Notes: a model not told the origin generated them from the sequence alone. Shown: positions 6,832 through 16,261, counted from the first letter of the stretch. The stretch is 32,152 nt of DNA from Planctomycetota bacterium (GCA_029259895.1 JAJDEG010000519.1:1-32152); one strand, 5' to 3'. Program-made: numbers and translations.

Positions 6832-9507
6832 ATGCAGATCAACGTGCCACACAAACGGCGAGACTTGGCGAGGCGATACAGCGACGTCGCGTTCGCGTTC
6901 GTCTGCGCGGGCGCGTTTCTGACGTGCGTCGCAATCGCATTTGCGCAGCGGCCCGACGAAGGTGCGAAGGCGAAGGCCGAGATGGAATCGCCACTGGTCG
7001 TCGACGGACCGGCCGCCTGGCCGAACGCTGATTGGCAGGCGGATGCGACGATGTTGGCCGGTCTCCGCGGACGTAGTCTTTATACAGTCGCGGAAGTATT
7101 CTGCCGCGAAAAGTTGGCCCGCGAGGACTTGGCGTCGCGAACCCGCTGCGAGCTGGTGTTGGAACTGTCGCGAACTCTCGCAGCGCACGCCGTTCATTCG
7201 CCTCCGCAAGCTCGTGACGAATTGTGGTCGGCCGCGTCACGGACCATCGACGACTACTTGCGAGGGCACGCCGATCATCCGCGAGCGATTATCCTCCGCT
7301 TGCAAGACGCGCTCGTCGCTCGGGGGCGCGGCGAACTTGCCCGCCATGAATCGGAATTAATCCCCGCCGACGCGACGCTGCCCGCGACGGCGCAGAAGTA
7401 TCTCCGCGAAGCCATCGGGCGGTTGACAGTTCTCGGCGACGACGTGGCGGTGGCATTGCGCAACGCTACGCGCAGCTCACCGACCAATGCCGACGCACTT
7501 TCCGCGGACGAACTACTCGCGCTGGAGCGGAACGTGCGTTACCAAATCGCCAAGGCTCAGCAGGAGATTGCCGAGACTTACACCGCTGGCGGCAACGATC
7601 GGATCGACGCGCTCGCGCAGGCAGATCGACTGCTCGAACCGTTGGCGGCGGCGAATTCCGAGGACGAGGTCGTATGGCAGGCCCGCGTTGATCGCGTGAG
7701 CGTCGAACGCAAGCTCGGCCGCAGCGATCCAGCGCTCGCTCGCATTGAACAGCTTGCGTCAAAGTCGCGGCCAGCGTGGGTCGACGCACGGTTGATGATC
7801 GAGCGGGCGATGTTGTCTGAGGGTGCCAGTCAGTTCGACGCGGCGCTCGAACTGCTCGATGCCGATGCCATCGTCGCCGGCGGCGTGGATGCCGGCGAGT
7901 TGGACGACTTGCGATTGTACGTCGTACTTGCCGCGTGGCGAGCTGCCCATGAGACGGGCGATGCCGCTTCCACGACGGCCCGACAGAGTCAGGCGGCGAC
8001 GCTCGTGCGACGAATCGACGAGCAACATGAACCTTACTGGTCGCGCCGTGCGAAACTACGGGCCGCCGCCACGATTGCCGCGGGAACCGGCACCAACGAT
8101 GCCACGTTGTTGGCGAGCGCGGCCGAGAACTTTCTGCATACCGGCCGCGCCGACGAGGCGGTTCGCGCCTACGACCGCGCCGCCGAAGCCGCGCGCGGCA
8201 CGGGCGACGACGATTTGGCCTTTCGACTGGCGCTGACGGCGGCGGCCGTCGAACAGCAGCGAAAGCGGCTTGAAGAAGCCATGACGCGGTATGCATCGCT
8301 GGCTCGGGGTTCGCCGAAGCATGCCGATGCGGCCAAGGCCCATTTGCAGGCGACCTGGAACGCGGCGCATGCGTTTGGACCGCGGTCGCGCGAGTATCGC
8401 GATTTGATCGCCGAACATTTGCGGCTGTGGAGCGAATCGGCGACGGCGGACGATGCTCGGTTGTGGCTCGCCCGGGCGCTGCAAGGCGAACGCAAGTGGG
8501 CGGAAGCCGCCGCGGCATATCGACAGGTTCGACCAACGGCCGCGGCGTTCGAGAGTGCCGTCGTTGGTGCGGCGTTGTGCTACGACAAAGTGTTTGCTCG
8601 CAAGGCCACGGAAAAGGACGCCGCCGCCGCGGCTGGTTGGTTCGAGGCGATCGCGGTCGGCTCGGATGGAACATGGCCGGCGACGCTTTCTTCCGCACAG
8701 CGCACGGCGGTGACATCGGCAGCCAAGCTTCGGCTACGGTACGTTGCAAGTTCTGTGGGCGAGGCAGCGGCGTTCTTGCGCGAGGCCAAAACCCACGCGG
8801 CGGATGCTCCGCTCGAGTGGTTCGCGACGGTTGCGTTGCTCGAAGTCGAGTCGTTGGCGGCTCGGGGCGAATTCGATACCGCGGAAAAGTCGGTGCACAG
8901 CTTGATCGACTCATGCAAAGCAAACGGCGCATCTGACGGGCCCGCGGACGGCAAGCCAACGGCCGAGGGCGTGCAAGAGTTGTTGGCCGCATTGGCGGCG
9001 ATGCGAACGGCGAAGTCAAATGATCGCGCTGCCGCTCGTCGCATCGCGGCCGTTGAACTTTCTGCCGGGAAGTTGCTCTCTGTGGTTCAAAGGGCGGATG
9101 CGGCCGGCGCGACGAAGAGTACTGCGGCGTCGCGACGCGCGGTAGCCGATGCGCTGGCAGCCGCCGGCCGACGCGATGAAGCGCTCGTCGCGTATCGCAA
9201 GCTGGCGAACGAGTTCCGCGGCGACGCTGCCGTGCAGCGCGGATATGCCGCCTTGCTATCCGCCGGCGAGGACGGCGATACGCTCACCGCGGCGCTCGAA
9301 CAATGGCGGCTCGTCGAAAGCAAGTCCCGACCGGCGACCGCCGCGTGGTTCGCGGCGAAGTACGAAGTCGCCTCGCTGCACGAACGACTGGGCGATCGGC
9401 GTCAGGCGCTGCGCGTGGTGACATTGCTGGCGGCGCTGTATCCTGAATTGGGTGGCGAAGCCATGAAGGCGAAGTTCGACGCACTAACAAAGCGGTGCCA
9501 GCAGTGA
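6832..9507 (+). CDS. Large secreted TPR-repeat protein
   Basis: The 891-aa protein starts with an N-terminal hydrophobic signal (about 20-39, ending AIAFAQ). The rest is almost entirely alpha-helical and Ala-rich, with many degenerate 34-residue TPR-like units such as LHTGRADEAVRAYDRAAEAA and AAGRRDEALVAYRKLANEF near the C-terminus. It follows the second exbD by 30 bp and is probably cotranscribed. TPR solenoids bind other proteins, so a periplasmic scaffold role for the VWA/ExbBD machine is a reasonable inference. No enzymatic domain is seen. Confidence 0.75.
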   Translation: MQINVPHKRRDLARRYSDVAFAFVCAGAFLTCVAIAFAQRPDEGAKAKAEMESPLVVDGPAAWPNADWQADATMLAGLRGRSLYTVAEVFCREKLAREDLASRTRCELVLELSRTLAAHAVHSPPQARDELWSAASRTIDDYLRGHADHPRAIILRLQDALVARGRGELARHESELIPADATLPATAQKYLREAIGRLTVLGDDVAVALRNATRSSPTNADALSADELLALERNVRYQIAKAQQEIAETYTAGGNDRIDALAQADRLLEPLAAANSEDEVVWQARVDRVSVERKLGRSDPALARIEQLASKSRPAWVDARLMIERAMLSEGASQFDAALELLDADAIVAGGVDAGELDDLRLYVVLAAWRAAHETGDAASTTARQSQAATLVRRIDEQHEPYWSRRAKLRAAATIAAGTGTNDATLLASAAENFLHTGRADEAVRAYDRAAEAARGTGDDDLAFRLALTAAAVEQQRKRLEEAMTRYASLARGSPKHADAAKAHLQATWNAAHAFGPRSREYRDLIAEHLRLWSESATADDARLWLARALQGERKWAEAAAAYRQVRPTAAAFESAVVGAALCYDKVFARKATEKDAAAAAGWFEAIAVGSDGTWPATLSSAQRTAVTSAAKLRLRYVASSVGEAAAFLREAKTHAADAPLEWFATVALLEVESLAARGEFDTAEKSVHSLIDSCKANGASDGPADGKPTAEGVQELLAALAAMRTAKSNDRAAARRIAAVELSAGKLLSVVQRADAAGATKSTAASRRAVADALAAAGRRDEALVAYRKLANEFRGDAAVQRGYAALLSAGEDGDTLTAALEQWRLVESKSRPATAAWFAAKYEVASLHERLGDRRQALRVVTLLAALYPELGGEAMKAKFDALTKRCQQ

Positions 9508-10319
9508 CGAAACGAGGCGGCAAGAAACCGACCAAGAAGACGGCCGCGACGAAACCGGTTCGCGCAACCGATGCCGCGGCCGAGTTCCGCCTCAATTTGA
9601 CGTTCGGTGAAAGCCGGCGGCCGGTGACCGTCCTTGCGCCGATGACGCCGCTCGACCTGACCGAATTGCTGCCGATTCTGCAACAGTTCGACAACGAGGT
9701 TGTGTCGCTGGCCGAGGAGGAAACGGCCCGAGTCGGCAAGCCGATATCCTGTTGTGCCGGTTGCGGAGCGTGTTGTCGGCAGCTCGTTCCCGTCGCGCCG
9801 TCGGAAGCGCGTCGACTCTCCGCGCTCGTGGCGTCAATGGACGACGAGCGCCGCGCCACGATCCAGCGCCGTTTCGCCGACGCCGTGGACGCTTACGAAC
9901 GCGCTGGCCTGCTCGATCGCCTCGCCACGGCGCACCAACTTCCCGACGAGCAAGCCCGCGGCGAGTTGGGAGTGGAGTACTTTCGCGTCGACGTCGCCTG
10001 CCCGTTCTTGGAGAACGAGTCGTGCGGCATTTATCCCGACCGGCCGCTGGCGTGTCGCGAGTTTCTCGTTACGTCGCCGGCGGAGAATTGCCGCGATCCC
10101 GGCCCGGATAACATCGAGCGGGTCAAGATGCCCGCGCAACTTTCGGAGACGCTGTATCGCTTCGGCCCGACCGGCGAGCGGCAACCGGCCGAGTGGATAC
10201 CTTTGGTCATGTCGCTGCGTCGCGCAGAACAGAAGGCCGATTCGCAATTGCCGCGCCAACCCGGCGGAGAGTTCGTTCAGAAGTTTCTCTCGCAACTATC
10301 CGGCGGCCGAAGACCGTAA
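9495..10319 (+). CDS. YkgJ-type cysteine-cluster protein
   Basis: The 274-aa protein has a Lys-rich N-terminus and a cysteine cluster CCAGCGACC (Cys86, 87, 90, 93, 94). The second half of the motif is ACPFLENESCGIYPDRPLAC (Cys169, 177, 187), with a further Cys199. This is the CxxCxxCC layout of the YkgJ/UPF0153 family, thought to bind zinc or iron; the family's reaction is unknown. It overlaps the 3' end of the TPR gene by 13 bp in another frame, which suggests cotranscription, though a functional link to the ExbBD cluster is not evident. Confidence 0.85.
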   Translation: MPAVTKRGGKKPTKKTAATKPVRATDAAAEFRLNLTFGESRRPVTVLAPMTPLDLTELLPILQQFDNEVVSLAEEETARVGKPISCCAGCGACCRQLVPVAPSEARRLSALVASMDDERRATIQRRFADAVDAYERAGLLDRLATAHQLPDEQARGELGVEYFRVDVACPFLENESCGIYPDRPLACREFLVTSPAENCRDPGPDNIERVKMPAQLSETLYRFGPTGERQPAEWIPLVMSLRRAEQKADSQLPRQPGGEFVQKFLSQLSGGRRP

Positions 10320-10351
10320 CGCCGCTGTTCCGATTCCGTAGCGATCCGCGA

Positions 10352-11800
10352 TCAAAAGCGCAGCGTCAAATCAGCCCGGAATCGCCACTCGAAGCCTGCC
10401 CCCGGCGCGAGCGCCATCGGCTGATCGAGCAGCATCCAGATGGTCACGTCGGTTTGATCGGCGACGAGATACGTCCCGCCGAAGATATGTCCGCGAAAGT
10501 TCGTGGCCACTTGGAAATCGTCCTGCGCGACCGGCGTGAAGACGCTGTCCTGCTCGATCTCGGTCCACAGATAAAACGCCTGCCAGTCGCCTTTCTGCTG
10601 CGTCAGCACGGCCGGCCCGGCGGCCATGCCGACGACGTACCCATTCGCAACGTCGCTGCTGTACGCCGCCGTGTTGTGATAAATCTCGCCGGTCCACCGC
10701 AGTGGAATCCAACCCGATGTTGGATCGCCGTCGTCGTAGGTGAGCGACACGAGCGGATTGTAGATGCGAAACTTCGAGCGAAAGAGGTTCGCGGCGACGG
10801 CGTTTCCAGAGTTGTTTTCCGTGCTGATCTGCGTGTTGCCGTCGGGATTGAGGTTGTACCAGCCGAAGAATGCGACACCGGCGCCCAAATCCCAATACGG
10901 GCCCAGCGCGATCTCCGCCCAGGCCTGTGCGAAGAACAGGCTCGCTTCGTCGGCGTCCTTGACTTCGAGCACGGCCGACTCGCCTGCGACGATCTTCACG
11001 CGCTCGAAGATGCCCACGTTTTTCCAATCGAACCCGACCGCCGCGCCTTCGGGATGCGCCGCCTCGTCCCAACCCATCGCGCCGATCGGACCGCGGGTTA
11101 ACGGATTAAACTCCAGCGGCATCTCGAACTTTCCGGCCACCGCCCAAGCGTTTGGCAGCCACGCCGGATCGTAGCGAATGAATATTCGATCGAGATTGAA
11201 CTCGAACTTGTCGAAGACGTCGCCAGCGTCCTGATACGATAACGGCGCTCCGCTGCGGTCGCCCGGCTCAAGTGCGAGCTTGCGGTCGCCTGTCGTCATG
11301 CGCAATCCCGCCAGCCATTCTTCCGTCGCCTGATAATTCGCTCCCAGTCGGGCGCGCAGCCGCTGGCGATTGCGCGTTGGATTGACGAAGTCGTTGAAGT
11401 CGGTTTCCTGGCGCACGCGAACGTGGCCGTTAACGTCGATCTTTTCGATGAACGAGTCGAGCTTGCCGGTCGGCGGCACGACGAGAGCAACCGACTCGCT
11501 AGCCGCCGCATCGACGGCCCCGGCGTGAGTCGAATCGGCATGGATCGTGAGCGCGTCGACGGCTGTCGGTGACGCGGCTGGAGTGAAGTCCAAGACGGAC
11601 TCGGCAGAGGCCACGCGCAAGTTCTCGTCCCGCCTCGCTGGAATCGATTCAGTCGGCAGGCCAGTCGAGGGAAGTCGGCGAAACGCGCTCTCATCTGCTT
11701 GGGCGTCGCTCGTCCAACAACAAACCGCGACCGCCAGCGTTGCCAGCAGGGCCGTGCTCGCCCGCCGATTCAATCTTCTTACCCAGCGATCTGCCACCAT
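10352..11800 (-). CDS. Porin-like outer-membrane beta-barrel protein
   Basis: The 482-aa protein has a signal peptide (about 12-35, ending SDAQA), a low-complexity stretch, and then from about residue 115 many amphipathic beta-strands with aromatic belts. Examples are GHVRVRQETDF, RQRLRARLGANYQA, EEWLAGLRMTTGD and YWDLGAGVAFFGWYNL. It ends ADLTLRF, a terminal phenylalanine preceded by alternating hydrophobics, the signal used by the Bam complex. This is the pattern of the putative-porin family found in planctomycetes and other Gram-negatives. Substrate is unknown. GGGAG lies 8 bp before the ATG. Confidence 0.75.
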   Translation of the reverse strand: MVADRWVRRLNRRASTALLATLAVAVCCWTSDAQADESAFRRLPSTGLPTESIPARRDENLRVASAESVLDFTPAASPTAVDALTIHADSTHAGAVDAAASESVALVVPPTGKLDSFIEKIDVNGHVRVRQETDFNDFVNPTRNRQRLRARLGANYQATEEWLAGLRMTTGDRKLALEPGDRSGAPLSYQDAGDVFDKFEFNLDRIFIRYDPAWLPNAWAVAGKFEMPLEFNPLTRGPIGAMGWDEAAHPEGAAVGFDWKNVGIFERVKIVAGESAVLEVKDADEASLFFAQAWAEIALGPYWDLGAGVAFFGWYNLNPDGNTQISTENNSGNAVAANLFRSKFRIYNPLVSLTYDDGDPTSGWIPLRWTGEIYHNTAAYSSDVANGYVVGMAAGPAVLTQQKGDWQAFYLWTEIEQDSVFTPVAQDDFQVATNFRGHIFGGTYLVADQTDVTIWMLLDQPMALAPGAGFEWRFRADLTLRF

Positions 11801-12228
11801 CGATCTCTCCCTCGAAGCTAGCTAAGCCAGAAACGTTGCTTCGCGCTGGCAAGCACGAGCGATCTCGTTGCATTTGGGATTGGATTACTGGTCCTATTAA
11901 GTCGAATCGGAGCAAGCCGACGTATCGCGTAAATCAATTTGCCGGCGTGTAAACCACACATGTTTACGCGGCTTACTTACCTTGCATATCCTCCGCCTCT
12001 TGCGCGCGGTCGCGTCGCGCTCTAGGTGAGATGCTGGCCCAACGTCGACGGCGCGCCGATCCGCACGCCGGGCGAGTTTCTTGGCGAAGCGGGCGTCCAC
12101 TCGCCAACGCGGCCCGCCGCGATTCGTCGCGCGACCCTTGACGTTCGCCTTCCGCCACCGATACTCAGTCCATTATCGATCGGACCAAAACCACGCTCGC
12201 GGCGTGACACACCTAACTGGGGGTTCCC
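11801..12228. promoter_or_regulatory. Divergent intergenic region between porin and malate dehydrogenase
   Basis: This 428-bp gap must hold both divergent promoters. A hairpin GTAAAC-CACACAT-GTTTAC lies near 11949-11966. TTGACG at 12138-12143 is a candidate -35 for mdh, but the -10 (TACTCA, 18 bp away) is poor. A G-run shortly before ATG 12229 may act as ribosome binding site. No convincing small gene is seen. Confidence 0.35.
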
Positions 12229-13176
12229 ATGAAACGTGCCAAAATCACCATCGTCGGTGCCGGAAACGTCGGTGCCACGTGCGCGCATTGGTGTGCGGCG
12301 GCCGAGTTGGGCGACGTCGTGTTGCTCGACATCCCGGCCACGGAAACCATGCCCAAGGGCAAGGCCCTCGACCTGATGCAGTCGTCGCCGATTGTCGGAT
12401 TCGATTCCAACATCGTGGGCACGAACAGCTACGACGACACGGCGGGCAGCGACGTCGTTGTCATCACCGCCGGCATCCCCCGCAAGCCCGGCATGTCTCG
12501 TGACGACCTTCTCGCCACGAACGCCAAAATCGTCCGCGCCGTCACCGAAGAGGTCAAACGTACCAGCCCCAACTGCGTCATCATCGTGGTCAGCAATCCG
12601 CTCGACGCGATGGTTCAGCTCTGTCAGCGAACCAGCGGCTTTCCGCCTGCCCGCGTGATGGGCCAGGCCGGCGTGCTCGACACGGCCCGCTATCGCACGT
12701 TCCTGGCGATGGAACTCGGCGTGAGCGTCGAGGATATCTCCGCGCTGTTGATGGGTGGGCACGGCGACACGATGGTTCCCATGCCGACGTGTACTTCGGT
12801 TGGCGGCATCCCGATTCTCCGCCTGCTCGACGAGAAGCGGCTCGGCGAAATCGTCCAGCGTGCCCGCGACGGCGGTGCCGAGATCGTCGGCTTGCTCAAG
12901 ACGGGCAGCGCTTACTACGCCCCTGCCGCCGCCACGGCCCAGATGGTCGAAGCGATCGTCCGCGACAAACGCCGCGTGATCCCTTGCGCCGCATTCTGCG
13001 ACAAGGAATATGGCGTCGGCGGCTACTACGTCGGCGTTCCGGTCGTCCTCGGCCACGGCGGCATTCAGAAGGTCGTCGAGATCAAGCTCGATGCCCAAGA
13101 ACAAGCCGGTTTCCAGAAAAGCGTCGACGCCGTCAAGAGCCTCGTGGCGACGATGGACAAGTTGCTTGCCGGTTAG
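12229..13176 (+). CDS. mdh: Malate dehydrogenase (LDH-like type)
   Basis: The 315-aa protein has the NAD-binding loop GAGNVGAT (10-17) followed by Asp34, which selects NAD over NADP. It has the mobile-loop arginines in [10 protein letters not shown] (Arg85, Arg91), Asn123 in SNPLD, Arg154 in DTARYR and the catalytic histidine in GGHGD (His178). Arg85 in place of glutamine indicates malate rather than lactate specificity. The enzyme interconverts malate and oxaloacetate in the citric acid cycle. It is the last clear chromosomal gene before the mobile element. Confidence 0.95.
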   Translation: MKRAKITIVGAGNVGATCAHWCAAAELGDVVLLDIPATETMPKGKALDLMQSSPIVGFDSNIVGTNSYDDTAGSDVVVITAGIPRKPGMSRDDLLATNAKIVRAVTEEVKRTSPNCVIIVVSNPLDAMVQLCQRTSGFPPARVMGQAGVLDTARYRTFLAMELGVSVEDISALLMGGHGDTMVPMPTCTSVGGIPILRLLDEKRLGEIVQRARDGGAEIVGLLKTGSAYYAPAAATAQMVEAIVRDKRRVIPCAAFCDKEYGVGGYYVGVPVVLGHGGIQKVVEIKLDAQEQAGFQKSVDAVKSLVATMDKLLAG

Positions 13177-13616
13177 CCGCGTCATCGGGCAAGCTCGTCG
13201 CATCGTCCCGTCCGCGTGTCGAAGCTGATTCGCCGCCGGCAAAGCTAGCCCTGCGGCACCGGCAGAGGAGGGACGAACGGTCCGCTCGATCCGTTTGTGC
13301 GATCGTCCAAGGACGCGGCAAAAAGCGCCGAACACCTGGACATTGTGGCTTTCGTACCCGCCCAGGAGGGCGCAAGTCCTACCCCGCTCGCCGACGCCTT
13401 CCCCGATTCGTGCGAGGATGGTATTCTTTGAGCGTCGAGCGAGACGGTCGTTGACTTGGGGAGACGACGAAACGGTTTGGCGAGGCGGTCGAGTCGATTT
13501 CGACGAACGTAGGCTTTGACGGACTAGGCCAACGCTTAGTCCGAAACGGTCCACGTTTGAACTTCAAGTTCTCCCTCCAGTTTACTTTCCGCCGCCGCGA
13601 TGCCCAAAAAAACAGA
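13177..13616. other. 440-bp gap between mdh and the element's left end
   Basis: No credible gene is seen; the long minus-strand frame here is an antisense shadow of mdh. A 9-bp hairpin (GGACTAGGC, loop CAAC, GCTTAGTCC, one G-U pair) lies at 13521-13542. TTGAAC (13557-13562) and TTTACT (13581-13586) form a plausible promoter 18 bp apart, about 30 bp before the tRNA-Lys fragment. I infer this is the original chromosomal tRNA promoter, now in front of a truncated gene. Confidence 0.4.
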
Positions 13617-13656
13617 CGCCTCCCTAGCTCAATGGTTAGAGCATCTGACTCTTAAT
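13617..13656 (+). repeat. attL: 40-bp direct repeat, 5' fragment of tRNA-Lys
   Basis: These 40 bases are identical to 31378-31417. They begin one base before the tRNA and run through the acceptor 5' strand, D arm and anticodon loop (CTGACTCTTAAT). Identity stops one base past the loop: 13657 onward reads AGATTC, whereas the tRNA continues CAGAGG. The preceding bases also differ (A against T). The fragment cannot fold into a tRNA and is the left attachment site. Confidence 0.93.
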
Positions 13657-13675
13657 AGATTCTGGCGACTCTCTG

Positions 13676-13684
13676 AAAACGCCG
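13676..13684 (+). repeat. AAAACGCCG repeat next to attL
   Basis: AAAACGCCG lies 20 bp inside the left attachment site. The same 9-mer in the same orientation occurs twice beside the right site (31334-31342 and 31353-31361). The position suggests integrase binding sites flanking the crossover. This is inference. Confidence 0.4.
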
Positions 13685-13767
13685 GAAATCGCGGTTTTCT
13701 TCGGGAAAAAGCCGCATTTTGCCCGTCGCCCGATACGGTCAAAAACGGGCGTTTATGGTCGCTTGCA

Positions 13768-13782
13768 GGTGTCAGTGACACC
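13768..13782. repeat. Terminal palindrome GGTGTCA-G-TGACACC (left)
   Basis: This perfect 7-bp inverted repeat around a single base lies 111 bp inside attL. Nearly the same palindrome (central C instead of G) occurs at 31218-31232 near the other end. It may be a recombination-protein site, or alternatively a dispersed host repeat. Confidence 0.45.
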
Positions 13783-13841
13783 CGGCCGTGACTAGACTAG
13801 CGAGCGTGTCGTCGCGTCCTCTTTCGCTAGTGAGGAAACAA

Positions 13842-15197
13842 ATGCTTCGCACGCTTTTCGCTTCTGCGTGTTTGCTCATCGCTCTCTTTGCTCGTCCAGC
13901 GTTGGCAGCACCAGGCGACGTGCTGCATGTATTCCGTGATCCGACGCCCGCAGTCGGCAATAATTTCGGGTTCTCGGTAACGACGGTCGATGACCGAATT
14001 CTCGTTAGTGCGCCTCGCGCGGACCAAGCTGGACACGATATGGGCGCGGCGTTTCTTTTCAACGCAAGTAGCGGTGAATTGACTCGCACGTTTCTTCCAA
14101 CGCACCCAGTGCTTGGCGGCTTTTTCGCGCAAAACGCCATCGCGGGCGTTGGTGGCAATGTTCTTGTCGGAGACCCCGGCGACGATACGGTTTTGGATGA
14201 TGCAGGTGCGGTGTTTCTTTTCAGCGGCGACACCGGCGAGCTACTCCGTACATTTCGCAATGGCTCCCCTGCCGCCGGAGATGGCTTTGGTTATACGGTC
14301 GGTGCATTCGGAAGCGATGTTTTAATAGGACAGTGCTGTAACGGACCTGGAGCCGTGCATCTCTACAACGGCACCACGGGAGAATCTATCCGAACCTTTG
14401 ATAATCCAACGCCGGATGCCGGCGATGAGTTTGGTTTCTCGTTTGCCGCTTCGGGTAACAAAGTTGTCATCGGCGATTATCAGGACGACACAAATGCCGT
14501 CGATTCGGGCGCTATTTATCTGTTTGACGGTTCTACCGGCGCTCGTCTGCTAACCATATTGAATCCCACACCGGAAGGTGGCGACGGCTTCGGACGCTCT
14601 TTAGACTTCATTGGGGACGATATTCTGGTCGGCGCGTGGAGCGACAACGCCGGCGCAGACAACGCCGGTGCCGCCTATCTATTCGATGGCCATACCGGCA
14701 ACCTACTTCAAACGTTCCTGAATCCGGACCCGGCGACGAACGATCAATTTGGCAATTCGATAGCCGCCGTTGGCAAGAATGTTCTAGTCGGCGCGTACTT
14801 TGACGGCCAGGGTGCGCCGGAAGCTGGCTCGGCATATCTGTTTGATGCAGCGTCGGGAAGATTTCTTTTGGGTATTCACAATCCCGATGCGTCGTCGGGC
14901 GATTCGTACAACCGATTCGGCTGGTCGGTCGCGGCGTATGGTAACAATCTGCTAGTGAGTGCCAATGGCGGTGGGACATACGAACCGCCGATTGGCGGCA
15001 CTGACTGCGACTGTCAAATTGGTGCCGTGTACTTAATAGAGGGAGTTCCCGAACCGGCGGGAATCTGGACGGCGGCCGCGGGTGCTTTAATGATCGCGTT
15101 CACGTTGTTCAAGAACCGAAAGGCTGCCGCGCACGTCAAACTACAAGAAAATGTTTGCAGCGGAAAAGGTATTAGCCCGACGCGCTTTCATGCTTAG
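13842..15197 (+). CDS. PEP-CTERM secreted seven-repeat beta-propeller protein
   Basis: ATG 13842 has GAGG 6 bp upstream and yields 451 aa with a signal peptide (MLRTLFASACLLIALF, cleavage near ALA-APG). An earlier in-frame GTG at 13788 is less likely. Seven units of about 55 residues follow, each with a core like TF-NPTP--GD-FG-S, then ILVGA, then AGAAYLFDG-TG. This is the FG-GAP-like layout of a seven-bladed propeller. The C-terminus is a PEP-CTERM signal: VPEPAGI, a hydrophobic helix (WTAAAGALMIAFTLF) and basic KNRK. Such proteins are sorted and processed at the cell envelope by an exosortase, which is not encoded in this window. Base composition looks less GC-rich than the backbone. Confidence 0.85.
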   Translation: MLRTLFASACLLIALFARPALAAPGDVLHVFRDPTPAVGNNFGFSVTTVDDRILVSAPRADQAGHDMGAAFLFNASSGELTRTFLPTHPVLGGFFAQNAIAGVGGNVLVGDPGDDTVLDDAGAVFLFSGDTGELLRTFRNGSPAAGDGFGYTVGAFGSDVLIGQCCNGPGAVHLYNGTTGESIRTFDNPTPDAGDEFGFSFAASGNKVVIGDYQDDTNAVDSGAIYLFDGSTGARLLTILNPTPEGGDGFGRSLDFIGDDILVGAWSDNAGADNAGAAYLFDGHTGNLLQTFLNPDPATNDQFGNSIAAVGKNVLVGAYFDGQGAPEAGSAYLFDAASGRFLLGIHNPDASSGDSYNRFGWSVAAYGNNLLVSANGGGTYEPPIGGTDCDCQIGAVYLIEGVPEPAGIWTAAAGALMIAFTLFKNRKAAAHVKLQENVCSGKGISPTRFHA

Positions 15198-15205
15198 GGA
15201 CTTTC

Positions 15206-15484
15206 TCACCCCGCCCGCCGCACTTCATATCCTTCCGCCAACCGCGTCGCCCCGTCCGGCCAATCCGCCTCGCGGTACGCTCGCACCGCCGCAATCTCGT
15301 CGACGTTCCGGCCGTGCCGCACGAAGTCCCCGACGCGCAAATCAATCACGCGCTGCTTGGGCGGAACGGGTAGGCAATGCGGCGACTGGCCCGCGGCGTC
15401 GAGCGGGGCCACGAGTTGCCGCGTAGCGCCGCTCAGCGTGCGAAAGTCGAAGATGAGCGAGTAGATGACGCGCGGCATGGTCAT
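15206..15484 (-). CDS. Small protein of unknown function, coupled to the NUMOD3/HTH gene
   Basis: This 92-aa protein starts MTMPRVIYSLIFDF and is charged in its second half (QRVIDLRVGDFVRHGRNVDE, then YREADWPDGATRLAEGYEV). Its ATG overlaps the stop of the upstream gene as ATGA, so the pair is translationally coupled. No family is recognised. The overlap and continuous protein-like composition support a real gene. It is convergent with the first PEP-CTERM gene, only 8 bp away. Confidence 0.55.
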   Translation of the reverse strand: MTMPRVIYSLIFDFRTLSGATRQLVAPLDAAGQSPHCLPVPPKQRVIDLRVGDFVRHGRNVDEIAAVRAYREADWPDGATRLAEGYEVRRAG

Positions 15485-16257
15485 TTCCCTTTCGTCGATT
15501 GCGGCTTCCCTCGCCGACCGCCTTTTCGTCGGTCCGGTAATCCCAACGTTCGCCATCGCCATTGAACCGCGCCGACCGATCGGCCCGTTCGCCGGGCGAC
15601 TTCGGCCGCTGGATGCTTCCTCACGAGTGCATCTTCCGCCGCCGTCCAAGCCCTGCCTGCCGCCGGTGGCCACGCGCCGCGCTTGCGCTGGGAAGCGCTC
15701 ATCTTACGTCGCGTTTCGTCGCTGATTGGCTTCGCCAGTCGGCCGGCGGTCATTGCGTCGATGACGTGCTGCGGACGTGGCTTGCCGCGTCGTGCCGCGG
15801 CGATCTTTTCGCGGCGTGCCGGGTCGCGGGCCTTGGCCCATGCCTTGCGCTGATTTCGTTTTGCCCACGGCTCGTGTTTGGCCATATCCGATTTGAGCGC
15901 GAACGTGCCGTCGTTCACCTGTTGCACGCCCAACGCCCGCCGCCATTTTCTCACCGTCTGGCCGGTCACGCCCCAAGCACGGGCTACAGCTTGATTAGAT
16001 TCCCGCCGCACCGCTCGTGCCAGCGCCCCATAGAGGACGAGGGACTTCGCCCTACCAAGTTTGCCGATTGGCCACGGAATGGGTGCATCGGACAGCCCGA
16101 CGATTTCGACCTTTCCGCGCATCAGGCAACGCACGGTTCGGCCGTAGCGAAACCGCGGCGTCGCGTAGGGACCGAAGCGCAGCTTGAAATGGTCGACCTT
16201 GGGCATGGCGTCCGTGAGCGAAGCGGGAATGTGTGCGTAGCCCCCGACCTCTACCAT
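15481..16257 (-). CDS. NUMOD3/Myb-like DNA-binding protein
   Basis: From ATG 16257 the protein has 258 aa. It holds a helix-turn-helix (about 88-111: NQAVARAWGVTGQTVRKWRR), a basic region resembling NUMOD3, the modular DNA-binding motif of homing endonucleases (about 145-195: REKIAAARRGKPR then ISDETRRKMSASQRKRG), and a Myb/SANT-like helical domain (204-240: WTAAEDALVRKHP then RRTGRSVGAVQWRWR). No HNH or GIY-YIG nuclease motif is visible, so it is more likely a regulator or remnant than a homing enzyme. The frame is open back to an ATG at 16329, but that start would cover the promoter of the divergent PEP-CTERM gene. Confidence 0.6.
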   Translation of the reverse strand: MVEVGGYAHIPASLTDAMPKVDHFKLRFGPYATPRFRYGRTVRCLMRGKVEIVGLSDAPIPWPIGKLGRAKSLVLYGALARAVRRESNQAVARAWGVTGQTVRKWRRALGVQQVNDGTFALKSDMAKHEPWAKRNQRKAWAKARDPARREKIAAARRGKPRPQHVIDAMTAGRLAKPISDETRRKMSASQRKRGAWPPAAGRAWTAAEDALVRKHPAAEVARRTGRSVGAVQWRWRTLGLPDRRKGGRRGKPQSTKGK

Positions 16258-16261
16258 TTGG

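Noticed and set aside
7466-9019. 517-codon minus-strand frame opposite the large TPR protein
   Set aside because: Composition is dominated by Arg, Pro and Ser as expected for an antisense shadow, and the plus-strand product has consistent TPR-like structure.
12022-13554. 510-codon minus-strand frame opposite mdh
   Set aside because: It mirrors a clear malate dehydrogenase; GC-rich codon bias leaves the antisense frame open. The residues are Arg/His/Gly-rich with no domain.
13600-13791. 63-codon plus-strand frame through the tRNA fragment
   Set aside because: It translates the truncated tRNA-Lys and the attachment-site flank; it is not protein-like.
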